Shown here piece after piece: positions 56,602 to 63,091 of a stretch of DNA of 63,091 nt (its first letter is position 1; every line of letters starts with the position of its first letter). This DNA comes from Nitrosotalea sp. (lineage in GTDB: Archaea > Thermoproteota > Nitrososphaeria > Nitrososphaerales > Nitrosopumilaceae): positions 1 through 63,091 of the forward strand of contig JARCRW010000029.1 in NCBI GenBank assembly GCA_029850515.1. The letters run 5' to 3'. Made by a program: the position numbers and the translations under genes. The notes beneath the pieces are model-generated. The model saw only the letters and a program-made list of their open reading frames with translations, did no database searches and was not told the origin of the DNA.

Positions 56602-57240
56602 TTAGTGTTTTTCGTGATCATCTATGGTGTACAACGCAGCACTTTTTGCAGCCATTTCTGCAATTTTTTTATTTTGTGAACTTCCTATTATTATTACGTC
56701 ATTTTGTTCAGGCGATAATTTCTCCATGATGAGTGAATGTATCTTTTGATCATTTCGCATCAAATCCTCATCAGTTCCTGGTAAAACAAGTCTCTCGTTT
56801 TTACAGATGAGGGTAGTTGCTCCAACTGCACCTGCCTTGATTGCAGCATCACGTTGTTCAATTCCACTTTTTATGTTATGCGCCATACTCTTTAGAAGTA
56901 CGGCATGATTGAATTTTCCCAAGGCGACTGAGCACTTGGTAATGTCAGTCTCTCTTGGAATTAAGATGTGTAATTTGGTGTAAAGTGTCTCTCCCTTGTT
57001 TGTAAGCCACATGCCTGCATTAGAATTTTCAACAAGGCCATGCATCTTTAGGTGCTTTACTAGTGTCTTGATAGAGCCTTCCCCAAGTTCAAGTTCTTGC
57101 ATCATGATCGATCTACTTATCCTATTGTTATCTGACATCATCTGCATTGTCTTGAAGACATGGACCGGATCGAAACTAAGCATTCTGCTTGGAGCATGTC
57201 TTTGTGCTACCTTGGAGAGCAGATGTATTACTTGATGCAT
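56602..57240 (-). CDS. Winged-helix regulator with DUF4443-like C-terminal domain
   Basis: 212 residues. Residues 1-95 form a winged helix (SRSIMMQELELGEGSIKTLV, then HGLVENSNAGMWLTNKGETL). Residues 105-205 form a separate alpha/beta domain (GIEQRDAAIKAGAVGATTLI, QNDVIIIGSSQNKKIAEMAA) that matches what I know of the archaeal DUF4443 family. It looks like a ligand-sensing repressor. The start is ATG 57240. Divergent from the CbtB-like gene about 100 bases away. Confidence 0.78.
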   Translation of the reverse strand: MHQVIHLLSKVAQRHAPSRMLSFDPVHVFKTMQMMSDNNRISRSIMMQELELGEGSIKTLVKHLKMHGLVENSNAGMWLTNKGETLYTKLHILIPRETDITKCSVALGKFNHAVLLKSMAHNIKSGIEQRDAAIKAGAVGATTLICKNERLVLPGTDEDLMRNDQKIHSLIMEKLSPEQNDVIIIGSSQNKKIAEMAAKSAALYTIDDHEKH

Positions 57241-57306
57241 GTTGTCAAATGTCTATTGCTCCATTATTAGATTTTAGTATCTTGAATTGGATAAACCATC
57301 CAATTG

Positions 57307-57318
57307 TTTAAATAATCA
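57307..57318 (+). promoter_or_regulatory. TATA box of the CbtB-like gene
   Basis: TTTAAATAATCA is centred about 28 bases before the ATG at 57340, fitting a leaderless transcript. It lies in the divergent gap with the winged-helix gene, so that protein could control it. Confidence 0.5.
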
Positions 57319-57339
57319 TATTATGAGACGAAAATAGAA

Positions 57340-57567
57340 ATGGTTAACACATCACAAATCACAAAGACAAAACACGCAGTTCCAATCATTGCCGCAGTAG
57401 CTCTATTTGCAATATTTGGAATGGGCTACTTTGTAGTGGGCTTTGACCAAGGACAGATCTTTAGCATATTTGAGGGGCAGTCTGCATATGCACAAATGAA
57501 TGGTGTGGGATTCATGCACGAATATACTCATGACATGCGACACGCATCTGGATTTCCGTGCCACTAG
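57340..57567 (+). CDS. CbtB-like small metal-transport membrane protein
   Basis: 75 residues. One membrane helix at about 14-35 (VPIIAAVALFAIFGMGYFVV) is followed by an outside tail ending HEYTHDMRHASGFPCH. That His-rich end, with HDxRH and FPCH, is the signature of CbtB, the small subunit of the CbtAB cobalt transporter. No cbtA gene follows, so it is an orphan here. Cobalt supply would fit the B12-dependent MetH in this window. The presence of QSAYAQ suggests the tail is outside. Confidence 0.82.
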   Translation: MVNTSQITKTKHAVPIIAAVALFAIFGMGYFVVGFDQGQIFSIFEGQSAYAQMNGVGFMHEYTHDMRHASGFPCH

Positions 57568-57571
57568 CGGT

Positions 57572-57597
57572 TTTTTAGTGAACTTTTTTATTTTTCT
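57572..57597 (+). terminator. T-rich terminator after the CbtB-like gene
   Basis: TTTTTTAG, then CTTTTTTATTTTTC, follow the stop within 30 bases: several T runs of five or more, the typical archaeal terminator, with no strong hairpin. Confidence 0.5.
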
Positions 57598-57725
57598 CTT
57601 GTCTTAACTATAATTTCACTTCAAAAAAATTGTACGAGTTTTCTAGTATTACATTGGGTGTAGCTCATTCAAAATGAAAAAACACGAACATAAGACATGG
57701 TATCACATATGAAATCCATTCAACT

Positions 57726-57771
57726 AAAAGGGGACTCAGATCTTCCATTGGTGGTCTGACCGACCCCTTTT
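57726..57771. terminator. Strong hairpin between convergent genes (bidirectional terminator or small RNA)
   Basis: AAAAGGGG (57726-57733) pairs perfectly with CCCCTTTT (57764-57771), and an inner CAGATC/GGTCTG stem (57737-57742 with 57752-57757) lies within. T-rich sequence follows on the plus strand and A/T-rich on both sides. Its place between the CbtB-like gene and the convergent gene at 57807 fits a bidirectional terminator. It is unusual for an archaeon and could be a small structured RNA. Confidence 0.5.
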
Positions 57772-57806
57772 AATTTAGAGAATCTGAACTTTTGCTATAT
57801 TCCACG

Positions 57807-58610
57807 CTATGGATAGCAATCAAATGTGCCTGGAGGTGGATTTTTTATCCTTTCCTGAAAGTCCACGGCAGCATATTTCTGATCCACTGTATATGGAATG
57901 AATCCGAAGATTGGTGCGCTGACGGAAGTTGTTATGGTTGCCTTGGCTGGATCAAATGTGGTATTTTCTTGTCCGATCTTAGTTACCGCTTGTTTGTTTA
58001 TGGCAAATATCCCATTTAATATTGCAGCTGATTTTGGTGATAATGTAGAACCTCCAACTGTAGCTTTCTCTATAATGTCTGAATTGTAAAATGCATCTAT
58101 TTCATACTTGGTAAATGTAGCAGGAAAATATGATGGATTGCATGCATCGGTTTGTATGCTAAGCTCAGTATCTGAGATTGCTACCTGCTGACCATGATGA
58201 GGGCGAAATTGCAAACTATCTACTGCATATATGTCCAGTCCAACATATGCTATGATTGTGATTGCAACAATAATGCCTATTGAGGCATATTTTTTGGTAG
58301 ACATTCTCTTAACAGATTTTGTCTCTACCTGTGTTGGAATTTCAGGACTTGGAACTGTATTGTCTGACACATTTTCTGGTTTAGCATCTGTATTGTCTGA
58401 CACATTTTCTGGTTTAACATCTGTGATATTGTCACTTGAGACTTGACTGGATTGAGGTTGATTTTCTGTCAAATTTTCTATGTATTGATGATCCTCAAAA
58501 GAGACTGGTTCGCCATTTTTGACTGCAATCAGAATATTTTGTAATCTTTCGATATCACCTTTCTGAGATTTTATCAACTCCTCAATTTTATTGGCAAGAT
58601 CTTCTGACAT
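57807..58610 (-). CDS. Membrane protein sharing an N-terminal module with the SHOCT protein
   Basis: 267 residues. Residues 1-52 (IEELIKSQKGDIERLQNILI, VKNGEPVSFEDHQYIENL) match the module starting the SHOCT protein at 46537. An Asn/Ser/Pro-rich linker follows with an 11-residue tandem repeat (DVKPENVSDNT, DAKPENVSDNT). One membrane segment is at about 110-128 (IGIIVAITIIAYVGLDIYA), and then an outer beta-rich domain with two Cys. The role is unknown. The module may be a docking part. Confidence 0.75.
   Translation of the reverse strand: MSEDLANKIEELIKSQKGDIERLQNILIAVKNGEPVSFEDHQYIENLTENQPQSSQVSSDNITDVKPENVSDNTDAKPENVSDNTVPSPEIPTQVETKSVKRMSTKKYASIGIIVAITIIAYVGLDIYAVDSLQFRPHHGQQVAISDTELSIQTDACNPSYFPATFTKYEIDAFYNSDIIEKATVGGSTLSPKSAAILNGIFAINKQAVTKIGQENTTFDPAKATITTSVSAPIFGFIPYTVDQKYAAVDFQERIKNPPPGTFDCYP
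58355..58420 (-). repeat. Tandem 33-bp duplication inside the membrane protein gene
   Basis: Two adjacent 33-base units (58355-58387 and 58388-58420) appear identical except for one base and encode the 11-residue linker repeat. In-frame units of this kind often vary in number between strains. Confidence 0.8.
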
Positions 58611-58802
58611 TCATTCAAAAATAATTTGTTCTTAATTTAAAGCAAGTGGATGTATGTGTAACTAATTTGTAAAAAACCAGATGATGAAAAATTCTAGGGG
58701 ACATATGATCTTGGAGCTAAAGACTTAGCTGGACCTACTGCAAAATAACCCTAGTATTGTTTGCAAATTACTAATTAGTCAAATCAGACCTATTATACCC
58801 AA

Positions 58803-59723
58803 TTGCAAGATGAGATATTTGAAAAATGTACTCTCAAAATCTGCCCAAAAGGACCTATTGTGACTGATAACAATACTGGAGAGATTCTTTGCGCAAGTTG
58901 TGGCCAGGTCTTGATAGATAAAATAGACAACATGGGGCCTGAATCTCGCTCATTTGACACTGAACAGTTCATTGACAAAAGCAGGGTTGGAGCCCGATCA
59001 AGCCTTGCTGTATCTGACATGGGTCTTGCAACTATCATAGGAAGCCAAGACAAGGACGCTGCAGGGAATTCTTTGTCTGGATATATGAAAAATACATTCA
59101 ACCGACTCCGACTCTGGGATAGCAGAAGCAAGTCAAAAGGGAGTGACTCTAATCTAAGACAGGCGTTTACACTACTTCATACTATGAAGTCACATCTCTC
59201 ACTTCCTGATACTGTAGTAGAGGAAACTGCATACATTTACAGAAAGGCTTTTGCCAAGAAACTAACTCGGGGCAGGGGAATATCTTCAATACTTTATGCT
59301 GCACTATATGCTGCCTGTCGAAAGACTGGTACCCCAAGGACTCTACGCGATATTGCAAAAGCTGGAAATGTCAGAAGAGGTGATCTTGCTGCCGCATACC
59401 GTACGATGGTAAAAAGCCTGAACATTCAACTAAAGCCATTTGATCCTGTAGAGTTTGTGACTAGAATTTGTAGTACAATTGGTGTGGATGAGAGTACAAA
59501 AAGAAGTGCACTTGATTTATTATTAAAAGCAGAAGATGCGGGTTTTTCAACAGGAAAAAATCCCATGTCACTAGTTTCAGCTGCAGTCTACCTGGCAACC
59601 TGCTCTGGTGGAGAAAAAAAGACACAAATAGAAATTGCAAAGGCCTGTGGAGTGAGCAATGTCTCAGTAAGAAACCTGACCAAGCAATTCCGAAATACAC
59701 TAGGCCTTGAATCTGAAAAGTAG
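58803..59723 (+). CDS. tfb: Transcription initiation factor B (TFB), second copy
   Basis: 306 residues from TTG 58803. The zinc ribbon is CTLKICPKGPIV then EILCASCGQVL, with the same C-x4-C first pair as the TFB at 37910. Two cyclin repeats follow: FTLLHTMKSHLSLPDTVVEE to YRTMVKSLNIQL, and FVTRICSTIGVDESTKR to CGVSNVSVRNLTKQF. It recruits RNA polymerase with TBP. Several TFB copies are normal in thaumarchaea and may select different promoters. Overall it is as long and complete as the first copy, so both are probably active. Confidence 0.92.
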   Translation: MQDEIFEKCTLKICPKGPIVTDNNTGEILCASCGQVLIDKIDNMGPESRSFDTEQFIDKSRVGARSSLAVSDMGLATIIGSQDKDAAGNSLSGYMKNTFNRLRLWDSRSKSKGSDSNLRQAFTLLHTMKSHLSLPDTVVEETAYIYRKAFAKKLTRGRGISSILYAALYAACRKTGTPRTLRDIAKAGNVRRGDLAAAYRTMVKSLNIQLKPFDPVEFVTRICSTIGVDESTKRSALDLLLKAEDAGFSTGKNPMSLVSAAVYLATCSGGEKKTQIEIAKACGVSNVSVRNLTKQFRNTLGLESEK

Positions 59724-59737
59724 GATGACTACAAATG

Positions 59738-60034
59738 TTAGTATCTTATCTTGATCTCTTGGGCAATCTCTAGGAATTTTTGCATTTCTTGGTAAAACTT
59801 GATTCCTTTTTCTGTAATGACAAAATTACGACTTTTCTTGTCTGTCCTCGATTCTATTAGTCCAAAGTCTATTAGCTTTTGGCATTTTTCCATTGCTGTA
59901 TAGTGTGATAGGTTGGCTATTCGTGCAATTGAGGATATTATCGTACCTTGCATTCCACAGTCCATTGTAACTTGTAATATCTCTGAAATTACTCCAATCT
60001 CTGATCTGTATTGTTGTTTCATACTTACTGCCAT
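59738..60034 (-). CDS. Winged-helix regulator, small
   Basis: About 98 residues from ATG 60034 (MAVSMKQQYRSEIG); a frame open to ATG 60097 would add 21 unlikely residues. A winged helix fills the chain: ISEILQVTMDCGMQGTIISS, NLSHYTAMEKCQKLIDFGLI, and NFVITEKGIKFYQEMQKFLE. It is of the small archaeal single-domain winged-helix type. It is divergent from a MarR gene across an operator-like palindrome. Confidence 0.75.
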   Translation of the reverse strand: MAVSMKQQYRSEIGVISEILQVTMDCGMQGTIISSIARIANLSHYTAMEKCQKLIDFGLIESRTDKKSRNFVITEKGIKFYQEMQKFLEIAQEIKIRY

Positions 60035-60107
60035 TAGATTGTCACTCCTACAGTTGGTGTTGCAAAATTTGTTTTCATGTATTGTTTGGTAGAACAAGGT
60101 CTATATA

Positions 60108-60127
60108 ATCATTAGGAAACTAATGAT
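60108..60127 (+). promoter_or_regulatory. Palindromic operator over the MarR start codon
   Basis: ATCATTAGGAAACTAATGAT is a perfect inverted repeat with 8-base arms and a 4-base centre. It directly follows a TATA-like TATATAA (60103-60108) and includes the ATG at 60123. ATTAGGAA occurs twice (60111-60118 and 60126-60133). MarR proteins bind such sites of about 20 bp, so autoregulation is likely. Confidence 0.6.
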
Positions 60128-60617
60128 TAGGAATCAAATGAAAAAATTTGATTATGAAAACAGTGTGGGATTTGTTGTATATTCTGCATCGAAGATGATG
60201 CAGAAAGCATTTGATTTGGAACTACGACACAAAATAGGAATAAACCTGGCCCAGTCTAAGGTCATATTTGCATTGTACATGCAATCTGGCCCAACTCAAC
60301 GAGAAATTGCTGACAGAATTGGAGTTGAAAGTCCTACGCTTGTACCAATAATTGATAAACTAGAAGAGGATGGATATGTGAAAAGAAAACCCGACACCCA
60401 AGACAGGAGGATAAAAAGGATCTACGTTACCCCCAAGACTGATTCATTGTGGGACTCGATGCAGGAATGCGTAACACAGATCAAAAAAATCTCAACAAAA
60501 GATCTTTCAGAACAAGAGATAAAGTCTGCACTTGTCACCGTGAAAAAAATAACGGAAAACTTGGCTGTTTATCTTGATGATTCCACGTTACCATCTCTCA
60601 AAAAAACTAAAGATTGA
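60123..60617 (+). CDS. MarR-family transcriptional regulator
   Basis: 164 residues, usual for MarR (about 145-160). GPTQREIADRIGVESPTLVP is the recognition helix-turn-helix at about 60-79. LEEDGYVKRKPDTQDRRIKR is the wing with the conserved D-x-R-x-x motif at about 82-101. The ends are helical for dimerisation. It has the DRR signature of ligand- or oxidant-responsive repressors. A perfect palindrome overlaps its start codon. The downstream membrane peptide gene is about 110 bases away and may be a target. Confidence 0.88.
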   Translation: MIRNQMKKFDYENSVGFVVYSASKMMQKAFDLELRHKIGINLAQSKVIFALYMQSGPTQREIADRIGVESPTLVPIIDKLEEDGYVKRKPDTQDRRIKRIYVTPKTDSLWDSMQECVTQIKKISTKDLSEQEIKSALVTVKKITENLAVYLDDSTLPSLKKTKD

Positions 60618-60724
60618 AAACGTAGGTATCAGGCGTTTGAATAGTCTCTATATTCACAAAAAAGAGTCAAAGAACAGGGGTCTGTAACTAATTCATATTT
60701 ACTAGTGGCACTAATTATGGTATA

Positions 60725-60898
60725 ATGGCAATACTGAAAACAATTGGACGAGTTCTGGTACTAATCGTAAGCGGAATTGCCATAGTGGTTGTTGGTGGAT
60801 TCATGATGGGGGCAGTTGCCAAGTTGTACCTGCCAGGACGAAAAAAGGACAGACAAGAACCACCTGAAAAATTTTATGAACGCAAAAAAACAGATTAA
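60725..60898 (+). CDS. Small membrane protein with basic tail
   Basis: 57 residues from ATG 60725. One long membrane segment at about 7-33 (GRVLVLIVSGIAIVVVGGFM) is followed by LPGRKKDRQEPPEKFYERKK. It is too short for standard gene finders but has good codon structure and a clear one-helix, basic-tail design. No family. It follows the MarR gene in the same direction. Confidence 0.55.
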   Translation: MAILKTIGRVLVLIVSGIAIVVVGGFMMGAVAKLYLPGRKKDRQEPPEKFYERKKTD

Positions 60899-60926
60899 TA
60901 TTAAACCCAGAAATTTTTGAATAAAG

Positions 60927-61580
60927 ATGACACAAACAAATACTGATTTGCAGATATCTAAATTACAATCACTAAAGTATTTTACTCCTACCAGATCTAT
61001 TGGGGATGCCAACTCTCTCTTACCACAGGTATCAGAGATTGTAGAAAAATATGTAACGGCACTGATGCCTTGGAAGAAAGATAATGGTACTCTACAACAT
61101 GCATCAGACTCACTTTGGGACTTGGCTAGAATTGAAGCAATGAGATCAGGCCGTACAAACACTTGGGACTTGGCCTGGAATTCTGCCTGGAAAGAAGCAA
61201 GTCAGTCTGCACGTGATAATTATGGATGGTATGGAAGTGAATTTGTTTCAGGCGAAACTGTAAGAGATGCAGCAAGAGATGCTGCAAAATATGCCGCAAG
61301 ATATGCAGCATTTGAATCAGTCAAGGAAAAACTTGGTGGAAATAATCCGTTTGAATACGTGATAGAATTGTATTCGATGGGTCTCAAACCCACATACTTT
61401 AGAAAAGTAGAGGAACAAGAAAAATTTGTCGTAGATTTTCCATTATACCTTGATGGAAAAAATATACTAGGATGTTATTTGCATGGAGACAAGGAGATGT
61501 CATTTACACACCAGTGGATTGATTATTGCACAAACTTGAAACCCGTAAGCAATCCTGAATCTAAGCGATCGTTTGCATAA
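60927..61580 (+). CDS. Protein with Ala/Trp/Arg-rich helical repeats
   Basis: 217 residues. The middle, about 66-140, has repeated short helices: DLARIEAMRSGR, DLAWNSAWKEASQSARDNYG, and VRDAARDAAKYAARYAAFES. Aromatic and Ala residues repeat at about four-residue intervals, as in an amphipathic coil. The C-terminal part, FVVDFPLYLDGKNILGCYLH, is mixed. No signal peptide. I recognise no family. Directly downstream of the small membrane protein gene. Confidence 0.7.
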   Translation: MTQTNTDLQISKLQSLKYFTPTRSIGDANSLLPQVSEIVEKYVTALMPWKKDNGTLQHASDSLWDLARIEAMRSGRTNTWDLAWNSAWKEASQSARDNYGWYGSEFVSGETVRDAARDAAKYAARYAAFESVKEKLGGNNPFEYVIELYSMGLKPTYFRKVEEQEKFVVDFPLYLDGKNILGCYLHGDKEMSFTHQWIDYCTNLKPVSNPESKRSFA

Positions 61581-61623
61581 AAGATACGCATCTCTTAAGT
61601 ATCACAATTTTTTATAAAATACC

Positions 61624-61737
61624 ATGTGCGAAATGATTGATGAAATTGAAATCGAACATCTAAGAATGGCATTATCTAGAGCAAGAAAAGAGATGCAAGA
61701 ATCTGTACAAAAGAAACCACTTGCTGCAGTTGCCTAA
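61624..61737 (+). CDS. Possible 37-residue acidic helical peptide
   Basis: An ATG-TAA frame encodes 37 residues: MCEMIDEIEIEHLRMALSRA, then RKEMQESVQKKPLAAVA. It is strongly helical and charged. It overlaps the stop of the convergent gene at 61734 by four bases. No family. Coding is likely given the regular third positions but not proven. Confidence 0.4.
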   Translation: MCEMIDEIEIEHLRMALSRARKEMQESVQKKPLAAVA

Positions 61738-61985
61738 TAATTCCACTCGCTAGAGATGCCGTTCCAAAGTGAACGATATGGCTTGGCATCTTTTGAGATC
61801 TCTTCTTTTATCCTGTGTTCTATTGAAAAGTACATGTTCTCAAGTGCATCTACGCCACCATCTGCAAACAATTCCTGGCCTATCTCTCTTATTCTGTCCT
61901 CCTTGGAAGAATAATTAGATGCGTTTGAATTTTGAATGCAATATGTTATGAGATCGTACAATTCTTCCTCAAGATACGCATCCAA
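61734..61985 (-). CDS. Small acidic protein of unknown function
   Basis: 83 residues. It begins MDAYLEEELYDLITYCIQNS and continues RIREIGQELFADGGVDALEN and MYFSIEHRIKEEISKDAKP. It is acidic and helical with no motif. The pattern with I-R-E-I-G-Q and a final W-N-G suggests a conserved thaumarchaeal protein. It overlaps the small frame at 61624 tail to tail. Confidence 0.65.
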   Translation of the reverse strand: MDAYLEEELYDLITYCIQNSNASNYSSKEDRIREIGQELFADGGVDALENMYFSIEHRIKEEISKDAKPYRSLWNGISSEWNY

Positions 61986-62104
61986 TGATATCTAGACTAT
62001 ATTTACAGTATAAAAGTTCTTGATTATTTTTGTAGTATGATTGGGGTTAATCCCCTTTTGATCTTTTGTCTCAGTACCGATCCAGGTTTAAAAATTAGTC
62101 TATC

Positions 62105-63091
62105 ATGTACTCAAAATTCCAAAGGTATAACAAGACATGCCTACCAAGTATATTCATAGTCCAAAATTCTGTTCAATTAAAAATATTGGAGGCGTATACT
62201 CGTGATGTAGGTAGAGGTGTTACACGCATTGATTATGAATCTATGGATGCCCTTGGAGCATCAACTGGTGACATTCTAGAAATCACGGGAAAGCGAAGAT
62301 CTGTAGCACGATGTCTTCCACTATATCCATCTGATGAAGGAAAAGGAATTATCAGAGTAGATGGACTTGGAAGAAACAACACGGGTGTAGGAATTGGCGA
62401 TACTGTGACTGTGAGAAAGATAAAGACTGTACCTGCAGAAAAAGTCATAGTTGCTCCTCTTGATTCTATACCTCCAATTGACGAAAGATATCTCACTGAT
62501 TCTCTAGAAAACATTCCGCTTGTAAAAGGTGACAATATAATGGTACCATACTTTGGTGGTAGACTGACATTCCAAGTAGTTGGAATAACTCCTGCATCTG
62601 ATGCAGTGCTTGTAACTCCAAAGACTGAATTTCATATAGCTGAAAAAGGTGAAAGTTTGCGTGGAGTACCACAGGTGTCATATGAGGACATTGGAGGAAT
62701 GTCTGACGAGATAAGAAAAGTCAGAGAGATGATCGAGTTACCAATGAGGCATCCGGAAATATTTGAAAAATTGGGAGTTGAGGCTCCAAAAGGTGTATTG
62801 CTATATGGTGTACCTGGAACTGGGAAAACATTACTTGCAAAAGCAGTTGCAAATGAAACCAATGCCCACTTTATCAGTATATCAGGTCCTGAGATAATGA
62901 GCAAGTTTTACGGAGAAAGTGAAGCTAGACTGCGTGAAATATTCAAGGAGGCAAAAGAAAAAGCACCATCCATCATCTTTGTGGATGAGATTGATTCAAT
63001 TGCACCAAAACGAGAAGAGGTCACAGGAGAAGTAGAAAGAAGGGTTGTATCACAAATGTTGTCGTTAATGGATGGCCTTGAGGGTAGGGGC
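62105..63091 (+). CDS. cdc48: Cdc48/VCP-type AAA ATPase (5' part, runs off window)
   Basis: At least 329 residues before the window edge. The double-psi N domain is [40 protein letters not shown] and [20 protein letters not shown]. The first ATPase domain has Walker [15 protein letters not shown] near 62808 and Walker [11 protein letters not shown] near 62974. Cdc48 unfolds proteins with ATP and feeds the proteasome. The start is unclear: ATG 62105 is the only in-frame ATG before the conserved N-terminus but adds about 22 odd residues and lies close to a TATA-like stretch at 62087-62095. Confidence 0.93.
   Translation, partial: MYSKFQRYNKTCLPSIFIVQNSVQLKILEAYTRDVGRGVTRIDYESMDALGASTGDILEITGKRRSVARCLPLYPSDEGKGIIRVDGLGRNNTGVGIGDTVTVRKIKTVPAEKVIVAPLDSIPPIDERYLTDSLENIPLVKGDNIMVPYFGGRLTFQVVGITPASDAVLVTPKTEFHIAEKGESLRGVPQVSYEDIGGMSDEIRKVREMIELPMRHPEIFEKLGVEAPKGVLLYGVPGTGKTLLAKAVANETNAHFISISGPEIMSKFYGESEARLREIFKEAKEKAPSIIFVDEIDSIAPKREEVTGEVERRVVSQMLSLMDGLEGRG

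Noticed and set aside
57656-57667. GGGTGTAGCTCA, similar to the 5' end of a tRNA
   Set aside because: No anticodon stem, T-loop or matching 3' acceptor arm follows within the needed 75 bases.
1-63091. CRISPR array or insertion sequence
   Set aside because: No regular spaced repeats, and no transposase or integrase motif was found; the three 42-nt repeats are 0.7-1.1 kb apart and do not form an array.

Overview
The window is archaeal and fits an ammonia-oxidising member of the Nitrososphaerota (Thaumarchaeota), most likely the Nitrosopumilales. The signs are a two-domain NirK-type copper oxidase, LysW-dependent lysine/arginine biosynthesis, archaeal DnaG, archaeal/eukaryote-type ribosomal proteins (eL15, eL31, eL39), two TFB factors, CTP-dependent riboflavin kinase, Dph5, TruD, a Cdc48 ATPase, many small secreted proteins, and TATA boxes about 26 nt before start codons. 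The DNA is AT-rich. I cannot fix the genus from the sequence alone. I saw no rRNA, tRNA, CRISPR array or insertion sequence.

Layout. 1-2720 is accessory-looking: a secreted protein, a methyltransferase plus rhodanese pair, and a Fic/Doc-like gene with a small membrane protein, separated by three copies of a 42-nt repeat in the same orientation. 2785-7517 is housekeeping: glutamine amidotransferase, a small TOPRIM protein, DnaG primase, riboflavin kinase (RibK), FAD synthase (RibL) and Dph5. 7558-16755 is one minus-strand lysine/arginine region: argG-lysW-argX, then lysY-lysZ-lysJ-lysM, then homocitrate synthase-lysW-lysX-lysK. 16975-18509 is an orphan NitT/TauT-type ABC transporter with a structured leader. 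19663-24620 holds a MetF-like protein, a methionine synthase split in two genes, and a Nudix hydrolase. 24675-29081 holds eL39-eL31, a degenerate FtsZ-like protein, a tRNA methylthiotransferase and a fumarase. nirK follows at 29180.

30854-43000 mixes SerA, eL15, membrane and secreted proteins, two stand-alone RAM-domain proteins, a thioredoxin-NHL protein, a C2H2 zinc-finger protein, a START-like protein next to TFB, a ribbon-helix-helix protein and TruD. At 44444-46380 a gene with clear eukaryotic-tubulin features (artubulin type) sits two bases upstream of a coiled-coil gene. This is the most interesting unit of the window. 46537-52922 holds SHOCT and TPR proteins, a Na+/H+ antiporter, an M1 aminopeptidase and a DedA-like protein. 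52964-61985 is rich in small lineage-specific secreted, membrane and regulatory genes, including a second TFB, a CbtB-like protein and a MarR regulator with a palindromic operator. The window ends inside a cdc48 gene.

The lysine/arginine genes probably form one shared carrier-protein pathway. Two LysW carriers and two ATP-grasp ligases feed one LysZ-LysY-LysJ-LysK set, with homocitrate synthase supplying the lysine branch and ArgG finishing the arginine branch. The homocitrate-linked LysW ends in Gln rather than the usual Glu, the residue that normally carries the substrate.
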